Below are positions 47,671 through 56,700 of a stretch of DNA of 64,000 nt, one piece after another. The position numbers were made by a program, and so were the translations under genes. The stretch comes from an uncultured Acidimicrobiaceae bacterium (lineage in GTDB: Bacteria; Actinomycetota; Acidimicrobiia; Acidimicrobiales; Ilumatobacteraceae). How positions within the stretch are numbered: the stretch's first letter is position 1; each line of letters begins with the position of its first letter. The notes under the pieces were generated by a model. It ran no database searches. It worked only from the letters and a program-made list of their open reading frames with translations, and was not told the origin of the DNA. The stretch is taken from assembly GCA_903919455.1 (NCBI GenBank), contig CAIXIJ010000001.1:1-64000 (forward strand), written 5' to 3'.

Positions 47671-48619
47671 CGCGCAGTTGCTCCTGGATGCGGGGCGGCA
47701 CGGGATAGGCGCCGGGTTCGAACGTGGTGCCCGTGAGGCGTTCGAAGGCGTGGATGTAGCGACGCGTGGTCTCGGCCCACACGTCGTCGGGCAGCGTGGG
47801 TGGTTCGCCGTCGCCGCGGTACCCAGCGGCGAGGAGGGCGCGTCGCACCACTTCTTTGTCGAGGCTCTCGGGTTCGTCGCCAGCAGCGAGGCGTTGCTCG
47901 TAGCTCGCCGCCACCCAGTAGCGCGACGAGTCGGGGGTGTGCATCTCGTCGATCAGCAGCAGGCTGCCGTCGGCGGCGGTGCCGAACTCGTACTTCGTGT
48001 CGGCCAGGATGAGGCCCGCTTCGGCGGCCTTCTGCTGGCCGCGGCGGAACAGCAGGAGGGCCGCCTCCACCACCTCGCCCCAGCGGCGGTGCTCCACCAG
48101 GCCGCGCTGCGCCACCTCGGCCACGGTGAGGGGTACGTCGTGCACGCCTTCGGTGCCTTTGGTGGTGGGGGTGACCAAGGCAGCCGGAAGCTCGGTGTTC
48201 TTCAGCAGCCCATCGGGGAAGCGGTGGCCGTAGATCTCGCGAGCCCCGTCGGCGTACTGCTGCCATAGCGAGGTGGAGGTGACGCCGGTGATGTAGCCAC
48301 GCACGATTACTTCTACGGGCAGCGGTGTGGCGGAGCGGGCGACGAGCAGGTTCGGATCGGGTACCGACAGCACGTGGTTGGGCACGATGTCGGCGGTCTC
48401 GGCGAACCACCATGCCGCCAACTGGTTCAGCACCTGCCCCTTGTAGGGCACTCCAGCAATGATGCGGTCGAACGCCGACAGGCGATCGGTGGTGACGAAC
48501 AGACGGCGTCCTTCGCCGTCGTTGCCGGGTGGCAGTTCGTAGGAGACACGTACCTTCCCATCGCGCCGGTCCGGCAACGGCAGGTCGATGTCGAGGAACG
48601 GAGCAATCGGGGTGGTCAT
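47657..48619 (-). CDS. purC: SAICAR synthetase
   Basis: The 320-residue enzyme couples CAIR with aspartate using ATP. It shows GKVRVSYEL, FVTTDRLSAFDRIIAGVPYKG, VEVIVRGYITGVTSTS and DTKYEFG. It is the longer SAICAR synthetase type, similar to yeast Ade1 and many actinobacteria, not the short 237-residue E. coli form. The ATG is 8 nt after purQ, and its 3' end overlaps purF by 14 nt. Confidence 0.94.
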   Translation of the reverse strand: MTTPIAPFLDIDLPLPDRRDGKVRVSYELPPGNDGEGRRLFVTTDRLSAFDRIIAGVPYKGQVLNQLAAWWFAETADIVPNHVLSVPDPNLLVARSATPLPVEVIVRGYITGVTSTSLWQQYADGAREIYGHRFPDGLLKNTELPAALVTPTTKGTEGVHDVPLTVAEVAQRGLVEHRRWGEVVEAALLLFRRGQQKAAEAGLILADTKYEFGTAADGSLLLIDEMHTPDSSRYWVAASYEQRLAAGDEPESLDKEVVRRALLAAGYRGDGEPPTLPDDVWAETTRRYIHAFERLTGTTFEPGAYPVPPRIQEQLRDVSL

Positions 48620-48627
48620 CTGGTGTC

Positions 48628-49338
48628 TCACATCCCCCGGGCGTGTCGTACGCCCTGTTCGAACAAGTGCAGACCGAGGCCGTGCTGTGTGCCCCGCGTG
48701 CGGCGCGGGTGCTGGCGAGCCAGCACGTGGTTCTCTGGGTGTGGCATGAGGCCCAGCACCACGCCGCTCTCGTCGCACACACCCGCTATGGCATCGAGCG
48801 AGCCGTTGGGGTTCGTGCCGCTGTAGCGCAGCGCTACCTGGCCGGCGGCGGTGAGCGCGGCCACGTCGGGGTGCACGTAGCGGCCTTCGCCGTGGGCGAT
48901 GGGGCACTCGATGGGCTCGAGTCCGGCGGTCCAGATGCTCTTGCTCGGTGGCGCCTCGAGGCGCACCCATTCGCACTGGAAGTGACCGCTCTCGTTGTGG
49001 CCGAGCGAGCCGGGCAACAGGCCGGTGCGGGTGAGCACCTGAAAGCCGTTACAGATACCAATGACCGGCTTGCCCGCCGAGACGAACCCGGTGAGGGCGT
49101 CGCCCACGCCGTGCGAAAGCTCCAGGCTCCACATGCGACCGGCGCCGAGTGCATCGGCGTAACTGAAGCCGCCAGCCACCACCAGCATCTGTGCCGCGCC
49201 GAGCACCGACGGGTCGGCAAGTAACTCGGCCAGCAGCACGATGCGCGGCGAGGCACCTGCGAGTTCCAGTGCGAACGACACGTCGAGGTCGCGGTTGGTG
49301 CCGGGTGCGGCGAGCACGATGGCGGTGGGACTGCTCAT
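48628..49338 (-). CDS. purQ: FGAM synthase glutaminase subunit
   Basis: The 236-residue class I glutamine amidotransferase has the nucleophile Cys in VIGICNGFQVL, and the catalytic His/Glu in LGLMPHPENH. It supplies ammonia to PurL. Its ATG overlaps the purL stop as ATGA, so the two subunits are made together. Confidence 0.95.
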   Translation of the reverse strand: MSSPTAIVLAAPGTNRDLDVSFALELAGASPRIVLLAELLADPSVLGAAQMLVVAGGFSYADALGAGRMWSLELSHGVGDALTGFVSAGKPVIGICNGFQVLTRTGLLPGSLGHNESGHFQCEWVRLEAPPSKSIWTAGLEPIECPIAHGEGRYVHPDVAALTAAGQVALRYSGTNPNGSLDAIAGVCDESGVVLGLMPHPENHVLARQHPRRTRGTQHGLGLHLFEQGVRHARGM

Positions 49339-52118
49339 AGCGCTCCCTCCTGGCGGAATGCGGCCACGAGTTGCTCCACCGATGCGGAAATTCCGGGCGC
49401 CTCGAACGCGCCATGGGTGGTGGTCTCGCCGAGCACGTGGATGGGGCCGCCCACCAGTTCGGTGAACCATGTGAGATCTCGGGGCCGAAGTTCCACCACG
49501 AACCTTCCGTTGCTCTCGCTGAACCATGCGGTGGTGGCGTCGGCATGCGGGAGGGTGTGGATGCGCACACCCAGGCGGCCCGCGATGGCCATCTCGGCCA
49601 GGGCCACGGCGAGCCCACCCTCGCTGAGGTCGTGGCATGCCAGCACTCGGCCGCTGGCGAGCGCGCGGTGCAGGCGGCGGTAGCGATCGTGGGCGTCGGC
49701 CACCGGTGCCGGCACCACTGCCGGGCCCACCGGGTGCAGTTTGGCGAAGTGACTACCGGCGAACTCCACGTCGGTGCTACCCACCTGAACCAACACATTG
49801 CCGGCGTGCTTCAGATCGGGGGTGACGGTGGCATCGGCGTTCGGTACGTGGGCCATTGCGGTGATCACCAGCGTGGGCGGCACCGCGTGTCGCTGACCGT
49901 CGCTGCCGAGGTACTCGTTGTTCAACGAATCCTTGCCGCTCACGAATGGTGCACCGTGATGTTCGGCAGCGTCGCAGCAACCCTGCACGGCCATCACCAG
50001 GTCGCCCAGAGTGGTCTCGCGTCGCGGGTCGCCCCAGCTGAAGTTGTCGAGTAGCACCACCATGTCGGGGTCGGCCCCCACGGCCACCACGTTGCGGATG
50101 GCTTCGTCGATGACGGCGTGGGCCATGCGCTCCGGGTCGGCCAGGCCGAACCACGGGTTCACGCCGATGCCCACGGCGAAACCGTGCGTGTCGGTGGGCT
50201 CGGCCAGCACCACACCATCGGCGTGGCCATCGTGGTGCGCACCAACGAGTGGGCGCACTGCCGTGGCACCGCGGATCTCGTGGTCGTAGCGGCGGATCAC
50301 GCGCTCCTTGGAGGCGATGTTGGGGTGTGCCAACAACGCCAGCAGCGTGGCGGTTGGGTCCGCACATTCGGGAGCGGCAGCATCACCGCGGTGGGGCGTT
50401 GGCAGGGTGGCCACCATCGACCGCTGGGGCCGCCCGTCGTGCAGGAAGTGGGTGTCGAGTTCCAGCACGGTGAGGTCGCCGGCGCGCACGCGCAGCACGC
50501 CGTCGCCGGTGAAGGTGCCCAGGCTCACGGCCTCCACACCGTGCCGTGCGCAGACGGCCTGCATCGAGGGCCAGTGTGCGGGCGGCACGGCGAACACCAT
50601 GCGCTCCTGTGCCTCGCTGAGCCAGATCTCCCACGGGCGTAGGCCCGGATACTTCAGCGGCGCCAGCGTCACATCGACATCGGCCCCGACACCCTCGGCC
50701 ATCTCGCCGACGGCGCTCGACAGGCCGCCGGCGCCGCAGTCGGTGACGGCGCTGTAGAGACCGTGGCATTCGGCCATTGCGTCAATGACCAGTTTCTCCA
50801 CGATCGGGTCGCCGATCTGCACGCTGGCGCCTGCCACGTCGCCGGTGGTGGCATCCATCGTGGCGCTGCTGAACGTGGCACCACGTAATCCGTCGCGACC
50901 TGTGCGTCCGCCGATCACCGCCACAAGATCGCCGGGTTGCGGGCCGGGCAGTTCGGGTGCGTCGGCGGCTATGCCGATGCAGCCGGCGTACACCAGCGGG
51001 TTGGCGATGTAGCCGGGGTCGTACAGCACCGCACCGGCCACGTTGGGCAGACCGATCTTGTTGCCGTAGTCGGCAACACCGGCGATGACGCCGCTCTCGA
51101 TGAGGCGAGGGTGCAGCACGCCTTCGGGTAGTTGATCGGCCGGCAGGTCGGTGGGGCCGAAGCAGAGAATGTCGGTGACGGCGATGGGGTGGTGCGCCGC
51201 ACCCATCACGTCGCGGATGACACCACCCACGCCGGTGTTCGCACCGCCGAAGGGTTCGATGGCCGACGGATGGTTGTGGGTCTCGGCCTTCACCGCCAGC
51301 GTGACGCCGGGGGAGTAGCGCACGATGCCCGCGTTGCCCACGAACGAGCTCACCACAAATGGTGCATCGATGCGGTCGGTGCAGTTACGCAACTGCTTCA
51401 GCAGCGGCGTGATCTCGGTGCCGTCGGCTGTGGTGATGCGCGCCCGGAACGTCTTGTGGCTGCAGTGCTCGCTCCAGGTCTGCGCCAGTGTCTCAAGTTC
51501 CACATCGGTGGGCTCGCGGCCCACGCCGCGGTAATGGGTGGCAATGGCGCGCAGTTCGGCGAGGTCGAGGCTGAGACCTCGTTCGCGGCTCAACGCCTGT
51601 AGTTCATCGTCGGTGAGGTTGGTGACGGCCACGTGGTCCACGGTGCGGTCTGCGGTGGCCGTGGCATCGATGAAGTGCGGTTCGATGGGCGCGGGCGCCC
51701 AGCGCTCGATCACCTGGTTGGCCAACAGTCGTCGGGCGATGGCAGCGTGCTCGGTTGGCGACAGATCGCCATCGATCTGGAACAGGCGGCCGGTGGCCAC
51801 CTCTACGTGCGGCAGACCCACGGTGGCCATTGCCAACTGGATGGCGGTGGCGGCGGGGTCGGTGACGCCGGGTAGCAAGGCGGTCTCGATGCCGTCGGTG
51901 GGTACGTCCCAGGTGCCGGTTTGCAGCATGGGGTCGATGAGCACGGCTTCGAGTTCGGCGAGGTGATCGTGCGGGAGGTCGGCAGCGAAGAAGACCACGT
52001 CGGCCACGTGGATGGAGGTCACGGCCGTGAGGCCGAGCGCGTGCGCATCGGCCACCAGTCCGCCAGAACGCGGGTCGTCACCACTACTGCGAATGGTGAG
52101 ACGCACTCCGGAGGCCAC
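49335..52118 (-). CDS. purL: FGAM synthase PurL with N-terminal PurS-like domain
   Basis: This protein of about 927 residues converts FGAR to FGAM with PurQ. From about residue 175 it matches small PurL (TWSEHCSHKTFRARI, KAETHNHPSAIEPFGGANTG, GATFSSATMD, SEAQERMVFAV, DLSEGGLAVAL). The first 170 residues are a duplicated PurS-like region, as in the N-terminus of large PurL, which explains the lack of a purS gene. It has no C-terminal glutaminase, so it is intermediate between the small (PurS+PurQ+PurL) and large (all fused) forms. GTG 52118 is 7 nt after TAGGTT; GTG 52106 is an alternative. It heads the purine operon. Confidence 0.93.
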   Translation of the reverse strand: MASGVRLTIRSSGDDPRSGGLVADAHALGLTAVTSIHVADVVFFAADLPHDHLAELEAVLIDPMLQTGTWDVPTDGIETALLPGVTDPAATAIQLAMATVGLPHVEVATGRLFQIDGDLSPTEHAAIARRLLANQVIERWAPAPIEPHFIDATATADRTVDHVAVTNLTDDELQALSRERGLSLDLAELRAIATHYRGVGREPTDVELETLAQTWSEHCSHKTFRARITTADGTEITPLLKQLRNCTDRIDAPFVVSSFVGNAGIVRYSPGVTLAVKAETHNHPSAIEPFGGANTGVGGVIRDVMGAAHHPIAVTDILCFGPTDLPADQLPEGVLHPRLIESGVIAGVADYGNKIGLPNVAGAVLYDPGYIANPLVYAGCIGIAADAPELPGPQPGDLVAVIGGRTGRDGLRGATFSSATMDATTGDVAGASVQIGDPIVEKLVIDAMAECHGLYSAVTDCGAGGLSSAVGEMAEGVGADVDVTLAPLKYPGLRPWEIWLSEAQERMVFAVPPAHWPSMQAVCARHGVEAVSLGTFTGDGVLRVRAGDLTVLELDTHFLHDGRPQRSMVATLPTPHRGDAAAPECADPTATLLALLAHPNIASKERVIRRYDHEIRGATAVRPLVGAHHDGHADGVVLAEPTDTHGFAVGIGVNPWFGLADPERMAHAVIDEAIRNVVAVGADPDMVVLLDNFSWGDPRRETTLGDLVMAVQGCCDAAEHHGAPFVSGKDSLNNEYLGSDGQRHAVPPTLVITAMAHVPNADATVTPDLKHAGNVLVQVGSTDVEFAGSHFAKLHPVGPAVVPAPVADAHDRYRRLHRALASGRVLACHDLSEGGLAVALAEMAIAGRLGVRIHTLPHADATTAWFSESNGRFVVELRPRDLTWFTELVGGPIHVLGETTTHGAFEAPGISASVEQLVAAFRQEGAL

Positions 52119-52125
52119 CGCGATG

Positions 52126-52131
52126 AACCTA
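52126..52131 (-). promoter_or_regulatory. predicted -10 (TAGGTT) of the purine operon
   Basis: Minus-strand TAGGTT 7 nt before GTG 52118. No ribosome-binding site is present, so the operon likely begins leaderless. Confidence 0.45.
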
Positions 52132-52153
52132 GGCGCGCGCGACGAGCGGGTTT

Positions 52154-52165
52154 TTCGCGCGCGAA
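52154..52165. promoter_or_regulatory. 12-bp palindrome between purL and the phosphatase gene
   Basis: TTCGCGCGCGAA is a perfect palindrome near the middle of the 96-nt divergent promoter region, upstream of both -10 hexamers. It could be an operator for purine control; this is positional inference only. Confidence 0.35.
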
Positions 52166-52202
52166 CGAAAAGTAAGATCGGAGGCCGCGAGAGGGTGCGC
52201 AG

Positions 52203-52208
52203 TAGGGT
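52203..52208 (+). promoter_or_regulatory. predicted -10 (TAGGGT) for the histidine phosphatase, leaderless
   Basis: TAGGGT then 6 nt then GTG 52215. Confidence 0.48.
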
Positions 52209-52214
52209 CGAGTT

Positions 52215-52871
52215 GTGACCCGTCTCGTTCTTGTCCGTCATGGTGAATCGAACGTCACGGTCAACCGCATCATCGGTGGACCGCGCACGTGTAACGGCTT
52301 GTCCGACCTCGGTCGGCGTCAGGCTTCCGCGCTGCTGGACCGCTGGACGGCGCACCGCGAGATCGAACCCGACGTGCTGATCGCAAGCCAATACCCTCGG
52401 GCGTTCGAAACCATGCAGATCATCGCCCCGGCCCTGGGCGACCTGCCCATCGACCGCGATGCCGGGTACGGCGAGCACGACCCGGGCCCTGAGTGCGACG
52501 GCATGTCGTACAAGGACTTCGTTGCTCGCTTTCCCGAGGTGTCGGCCAACTGGGATGCACACGACCCGTTCGCCATCACCTTCCCCGGCGGCGAGACCAT
52601 CGCTACGTTCCAGTATCGGGTGGGCCAGGCAGTGCGTCGCACTATCGAGGTGCACACTGGCAAGACCGTGGTGGTGGCCTGCCACGGTGGTGTGGTTGAT
52701 GCCGTGCTGCGGTTTGCGCTGCGCGCACCGGCGATGGGTTCGTTCGAGATCCACACGGTGAACACCTCGATCACCGAGTTGGTACTCACCGAGAGGAACC
52801 GTTGGAAACTGGTGCGCTACAACGACAGCGCCCATCTGGCCGGACTCCCGGCAACCACCAACGCTGGTTGA
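52215..52871 (+). CDS. histidine phosphatase family protein
   Basis: The 218-residue protein belongs to the phosphoglycerate mutase-like superfamily: the phospho-accepting His is in LVLVRHGESN (H9), Arg partners follow, and the second His is in VVACHGGVVDAVL. The central part (YGEHDPGPECDGMSYKDFV) is not that of classical phosphoglycerate mutase, so a small-molecule phosphatase (for example CobC-, Gpm2- or phosphoserine-phosphatase-like) is more likely. It begins with GTG 52215, divergent from purL. The GMC gene follows after 3 nt. Confidence 0.88.
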   Translation: MTRLVLVRHGESNVTVNRIIGGPRTCNGLSDLGRRQASALLDRWTAHREIEPDVLIASQYPRAFETMQIIAPALGDLPIDRDAGYGEHDPGPECDGMSYKDFVARFPEVSANWDAHDPFAITFPGGETIATFQYRVGQAVRRTIEVHTGKTVVVACHGGVVDAVLRFALRAPAMGSFEIHTVNTSITELVLTERNRWKLVRYNDSAHLAGLPATTNAG

Positions 52872-52874
52872 GCC

Positions 52875-54233
52875 ATGACCGGCCGGTTCGATGTCGTCGT
52901 CATCGGCGCCGGATCTGCGGGCGCGGTGCTGGCGGCTCGGCTGAGCGAAGACCGTCATCGATCGGTGTTGTTGCTCGACGCCGGGCCCGACCACGTGGTG
53001 GCCGACATGCCCGATGCGGTCAGCGGCCCATCATTCCTCGACGCGCTGAGCGTGGAGGGGTTGCAATGGCCGCATCTCGATGCGGTTCGAACTGCTGGTC
53101 AGCAGCCGCGCCTCTACCGACGCGGTCGCGGTGTGGGCGGGTCGTCGTTGGTGAACGCGATGGTGGCCCTGCCCGGCGAGCCGGGCGACTACGACGAATG
53201 GGAGCGACGAGGTGCCGCCGGGTGGGGGTGGCGCGACGTGGCGCCGTGGTTCCCTCGCGTGCCGTTGCCGCTACGCAAGGTGCAACCTGCCGAGCTCGGC
53301 TCGGTGGGCGCTGCACTCATGGCCGCCGAACCGTACGCCGAAGCAGCGACGCTCACTCGCGACGAAGCCGGTCGCAGGGCGTCGGTGAACGTGGTGTATC
53401 TGGAGGCGGCACGCCGCCGGCCGAACCTCACGGTGCAGGGCAATGCCCTGGTGCACCGGGTGCTGTTCGACGGCCGCCGCGCCACCGGCGTGTTGCTGGC
53501 CGATGGCACCGAGATCGAGGCCGGTGTGGTCATCGTGAGCGCCGGCGCCATCCATTCGCCCGCAGTGCTGCTGCGCAGCGGTGTGCAGCGTGAGGGCATC
53601 GGCCTCGGTCTGCAGGACCATCCGTCGTTCCCCATCACGCTGCAACTGTCGCAGGGCTTCGCTGCAGCCCCGCATTCTCTGGTGGTGACGGCGTTGCTGC
53701 GTGCCACCCATCGCCACACCAACGATCTGCAGGTGCTCGCATTGGAAGAGGCCGACCCCTCCGTGCCCGGGTTGGGCGTGCTACTCGGGGCACTGATGAT
53801 GGTGCATTCCACGGGCACCGTCAGGCTGGCAAGCGACGATCCGACAGTCGACCCACTGGTGGACTTTGCGATGCTCAGCGACGAGCGAGATTTGCCCGGC
53901 ATGCGCGCCGCGGTGGAGTTGGTGGAGCGGGTGGCGCACAGCGCGGCGATGGCTCGCATCGGCGAGGTGCTGCCGTACGACGCATCCGACGACGGTGTGC
54001 GTCGAGCGCTCGGCGATTACGTGCACGCAGCCGGCACCTGCCGAATGGGCGCCACCGACGACGAGGTCGCGGTGGTGGACCCCACGTGCGCCGTCATCGG
54101 TTACGAAGGGTTGTGGGTGTGCGATGCCTCGGTGATGCCCGCGGTGCCGCGGGCCAACACGCACCTACCCACCGTGATGCTGGCCGAGCGTGTGGCAGCG
54201 ATGCTCAGCGCTTCGCTGCCGTCGCCTTCCTGA
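52875..54233 (+). CDS. GMC family FAD oxidoreductase
   Basis: The 452-residue flavoprotein has the N-terminal FAD motif VVVIGAGSAGAVLAARLSE, the GMC signature RGRGVGGSSLVNAMV and the C-terminal HAAGTCRMG and PRANTHLPTVMLAERVA region with the active-site His. It oxidises an alcohol-type substrate, possibly with a quinone or mycofactocin-type acceptor, since short GMCs like this include MftG. No other mycofactocin gene is here, so that is only a possibility. Its 3' end overlaps the convergent WS/DGAT gene by 29 nt. Confidence 0.87.
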   Translation: MTGRFDVVVIGAGSAGAVLAARLSEDRHRSVLLLDAGPDHVVADMPDAVSGPSFLDALSVEGLQWPHLDAVRTAGQQPRLYRRGRGVGGSSLVNAMVALPGEPGDYDEWERRGAAGWGWRDVAPWFPRVPLPLRKVQPAELGSVGAALMAAEPYAEAATLTRDEAGRRASVNVVYLEAARRRPNLTVQGNALVHRVLFDGRRATGVLLADGTEIEAGVVIVSAGAIHSPAVLLRSGVQREGIGLGLQDHPSFPITLQLSQGFAAAPHSLVVTALLRATHRHTNDLQVLALEEADPSVPGLGVLLGALMMVHSTGTVRLASDDPTVDPLVDFAMLSDERDLPGMRAAVELVERVAHSAAMARIGEVLPYDASDDGVRRALGDYVHAAGTCRMGATDDEVAVVDPTCAVIGYEGLWVCDASVMPAVPRANTHLPTVMLAERVAAMLSASLPSPS

Positions 54234-55785
54234 CGGGCAGCTTCGGCGCAGCTTGCCTCGGCGCGGCTTTCTTCGGCGCGGCTGCTGCGGCGCTCATCTT
54301 CGTGGCCACCTTCACCAGGTCCGCCATCTCGTCGTGCAGCAGGTCGGTCATCACCCACAGGTCGGGCACCAGATCGCGATCGCTCACGAACCCGAAGTCG
54401 AGGTTGCCGTTGTAGCTCTGCACCGTCATGTTCAGCCCCTGGCCATCCACCAGGGTGCTGACCGGATAGAAGTGCTGCAGTTTCGCCCCAGCCGAATACA
54501 GCGGTACCTGTGGGCCGGGCACGTTGCTGATGACCAGATTGAACGGCGGGTTCATTCGATCGGCGATCTTCAGTCGGCTGTACATGCGCATTGCTCGAGC
54601 CGCGACGGCTGGCGGGGCGAACTGCGTGAAGTCCTGCAGCGCCTCGGCCGGAATGGCAGCGAACTGATCCTTCGCTGCGGTCATGGCCTGCTGCACCCGA
54701 CGAAGTCGTTTCACCGGGTCGGCCTCGTTGGTGGCGAGGTCGGAGAACAGCGCCGACACGCGGTTCTGGAAGCTGTCGTCCTCCATGCCGCTGCGCACGC
54801 TCACCGGCACCATCGCCACCAGGCTCTCCTCCGGCAGGCAGTCGTGCAGCTGCAGATAGCGGCGCAACGTGCCCGAGCAGACGGCCATCACTACGTCGTT
54901 GAACGTGCAACCAAAGGCTCGACGCACGGTCTTGGCATCGTCGAGCGGCACGGAGGTGTAGGCGAAGCGACGGTGTGGCGAAATGGCTTGGTTCCAGGGG
55001 GTGCGCGGCGCTTGCGTGGGTGGCAGGGCCGGCGGATGGTCCACATCGGTGCCGCTCTGGGATCGCAGACGCTCGCGCATCAACCTTCCCATTGGGCCGG
55101 GCATCGGCTGGGCAATGAGATCGGCGAGGGCATGCATGCCACCGCTACGTGTTGCGGCGGCGAGTTCGCGGGTGGTGCGAACACTGAGGCGCACCATCTT
55201 CTCGGGCCGGCGCAGGTACTCGCGAGCGGTGATCCGCAGCAGTTCCTCGTCGGTGGGCACGGCCTCGGGAGTCCATTCCAGCGGGCGTCCGGTTGGGCGC
55301 GCCGCAGGGTCGAGATCCAGCAGAGCGGCCAGCATCATGGCGCCGGCCGCACCGTCGACCGCAGCGTGGTGCACCTTGGTGAGTTGGGCGATGAGGCGGC
55401 CGTTGTCGACGCCTTCGATGACGTACAGCTCCCACAGCGGCCGGGTGCGGTCGAGCGGTCGAGCGATGATGCGAGCCACAGCCTCGGCCAACTGCTGTGG
55501 GGTGCCCGGCGGCGGCACGGCGTGGTGGCGCACATGGAAGTCGATGTCGAAGTCGGGGTCTTCGATCCAGTACGGCAGGTCGAGGCCCAACGGCACCTCC
55601 ACCAATCGCCGCCGGAACGGGGTGAGCTGGTCGATGCGCTCGAGGATGATCTCCTTCGTCGCCTCCAAGCCGGCGCCCCCTGGCGCGTCGGTGGGGTCGT
55701 AGATCGTCACCGAGCTGACGTGGCCGAACGTGGTGGGCGTCTCGAGGTTCAGAAAGCTGGCATCGATGCCATTGAGCTGCCGCAT
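54205..55785 (-). CDS. WS/DGAT family wax ester synthase / diacylglycerol acyltransferase
   Basis: The 526-residue acyltransferase has the catalytic HHAAVDG motif (H139, H140, D144), the PLW segment (RPLWELYVIEG) and the C-terminal NLVISNVPGPQVPLY. It makes triacylglycerol or wax esters from acyl-CoA, so storage lipid is likely. The last 30 residues are an Ala/Lys/Pro tail (KKAAPRQAAPKLPVRKATAA), basic and repetitive, which might bind membranes or nucleic acid. It starts 3 nt after the aldo/keto reductase stop, forming an operon, and overlaps the GMC gene tail-to-tail. Confidence 0.92.
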   Translation of the reverse strand: MRQLNGIDASFLNLETPTTFGHVSSVTIYDPTDAPGGAGLEATKEIILERIDQLTPFRRRLVEVPLGLDLPYWIEDPDFDIDFHVRHHAVPPPGTPQQLAEAVARIIARPLDRTRPLWELYVIEGVDNGRLIAQLTKVHHAAVDGAAGAMMLAALLDLDPAARPTGRPLEWTPEAVPTDEELLRITAREYLRRPEKMVRLSVRTTRELAAATRSGGMHALADLIAQPMPGPMGRLMRERLRSQSGTDVDHPPALPPTQAPRTPWNQAISPHRRFAYTSVPLDDAKTVRRAFGCTFNDVVMAVCSGTLRRYLQLHDCLPEESLVAMVPVSVRSGMEDDSFQNRVSALFSDLATNEADPVKRLRRVQQAMTAAKDQFAAIPAEALQDFTQFAPPAVAARAMRMYSRLKIADRMNPPFNLVISNVPGPQVPLYSAGAKLQHFYPVSTLVDGQGLNMTVQSYNGNLDFGFVSDRDLVPDLWVMTDLLHDEMADLVKVATKMSAAAAAPKKAAPRQAAPKLPVRKATAAKR

Positions 55786-55788
55786 GAT

Positions 55789-56667
55789 CTACAGCTTCGC
55801 GTGTTCCATGAGCGGGAAGATCGTGGGCCACTCGGCCGCTTCGAGCAGCAGACCATCGCGCTCAGCGGGTGTCATTGGTGTGTGGTCGCGGGCCGCTTGC
55901 AACAACGTGGGGATGAGGTGCAGATCGCCGGTGGTGGCGAATACGTGCACCCCGGGCGTGGAGAGGGTGAAGCGCACGCCCCGGGCCAGCAGTTCGGGTT
56001 CGGTGAACGGTTCGTACCAGCACGAGTGGGTGGGCACCTGGTCGCCCCACGGCCGGTGGGCCCCCACTTTGATGGCCTGCACGCCGAGGTCGCGGCGAGC
56101 CGCTTCGTCGAGCAATGCTGCGAGATCAGCGGCGTACTGGGGATGCGCGAGTGCTCCGGCGTACACCGGCAACATCACGGTGTCGAGGTCGTATCGGCGC
56201 ACCGCTTCCAGTTGTGCGGCCGGGGTGCCGAAGTCGTGCCCGGTCACTCCGACGAATCGGGTGAGGCCTTCGTCGCGAGCTTGCAGGATGGCTCGGAACG
56301 CGCCGTCGCGTTGGTCGAGATCGTCGAGCGATGTCACTCCGTGCGCCTGGTATAGGTCGACATGGTCGGTCTGCAGGCGTTCCAGCGTGCGTTCCAGTTG
56401 GCGGCGAAGGTCGTCGGCGGTGGTCTTGCCCGACTTGGACCCGATGAAGATGCGGTTGCGCACGGCGGGAATGAGCGGACCCACCAGTCGTTCGGCGAGG
56501 CCGTAGCCCGGCGCAATGTCGATGTGGTTCACCCCGCCGTCGAGTGCGGCGTGGAAGCTCGCGGCCGCGGTGTCGGCGTCGGATCGTCCGTATGCGGCGG
56601 TTCCGAGAATGGCCACGCTGGACATGTGATCGGTGCGGCCGAGTCGGCGGGTAGGAAGTTCGCTCAC
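55789..56667 (-). CDS. aldo/keto reductase
   Basis: This NADPH-type (beta/alpha)8 oxidoreductase of about 292 residues has GGVNHIDIAPGYG (the Asp/Tyr pair), IFIGSKSGKTT (Lys), and HVDLYQAHGV (His). The C-terminal cofactor region (GVHVFATTGDLHLIP) is divergent from typical members. GTG 56667 (VSELPTRRLGRTD) is preferred because TACAGT lies 7 nt upstream and overlaps the next in-frame GTG (56676). It is the first gene of an operon with the acyltransferase and is divergent from the metallo-hydrolase. Confidence 0.85.
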   Translation of the reverse strand: MSELPTRRLGRTDHMSSVAILGTAAYGRSDADTAAASFHAALDGGVNHIDIAPGYGLAERLVGPLIPAVRNRIFIGSKSGKTTADDLRRQLERTLERLQTDHVDLYQAHGVTSLDDLDQRDGAFRAILQARDEGLTRFVGVTGHDFGTPAAQLEAVRRYDLDTVMLPVYAGALAHPQYAADLAALLDEAARRDLGVQAIKVGAHRPWGDQVPTHSCWYEPFTEPELLARGVRFTLSTPGVHVFATTGDLHLIPTLLQAARDHTPMTPAERDGLLLEAAEWPTIFPLMEHAKL

Positions 56668-56674
56668 AGGGGTC

Positions 56675-56680
56675 ACTGTA
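56675..56680 (-). promoter_or_regulatory. predicted -10 (TACAGT) for the aldo/keto reductase
   Basis: Minus-strand TACAGT overlaps the alternative GTG 56676, and GTG 56667 follows 7 nt later. Confidence 0.42.
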
Positions 56681-56700
56681 GGGCGTGTCAGAGTAGGAGG

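Noticed and set aside
52875-54233. Mycofactocin gene cluster
   Set aside because: Only one short GMC oxidoreductase is present; no mftA-F genes are seen, so the link is not supported.
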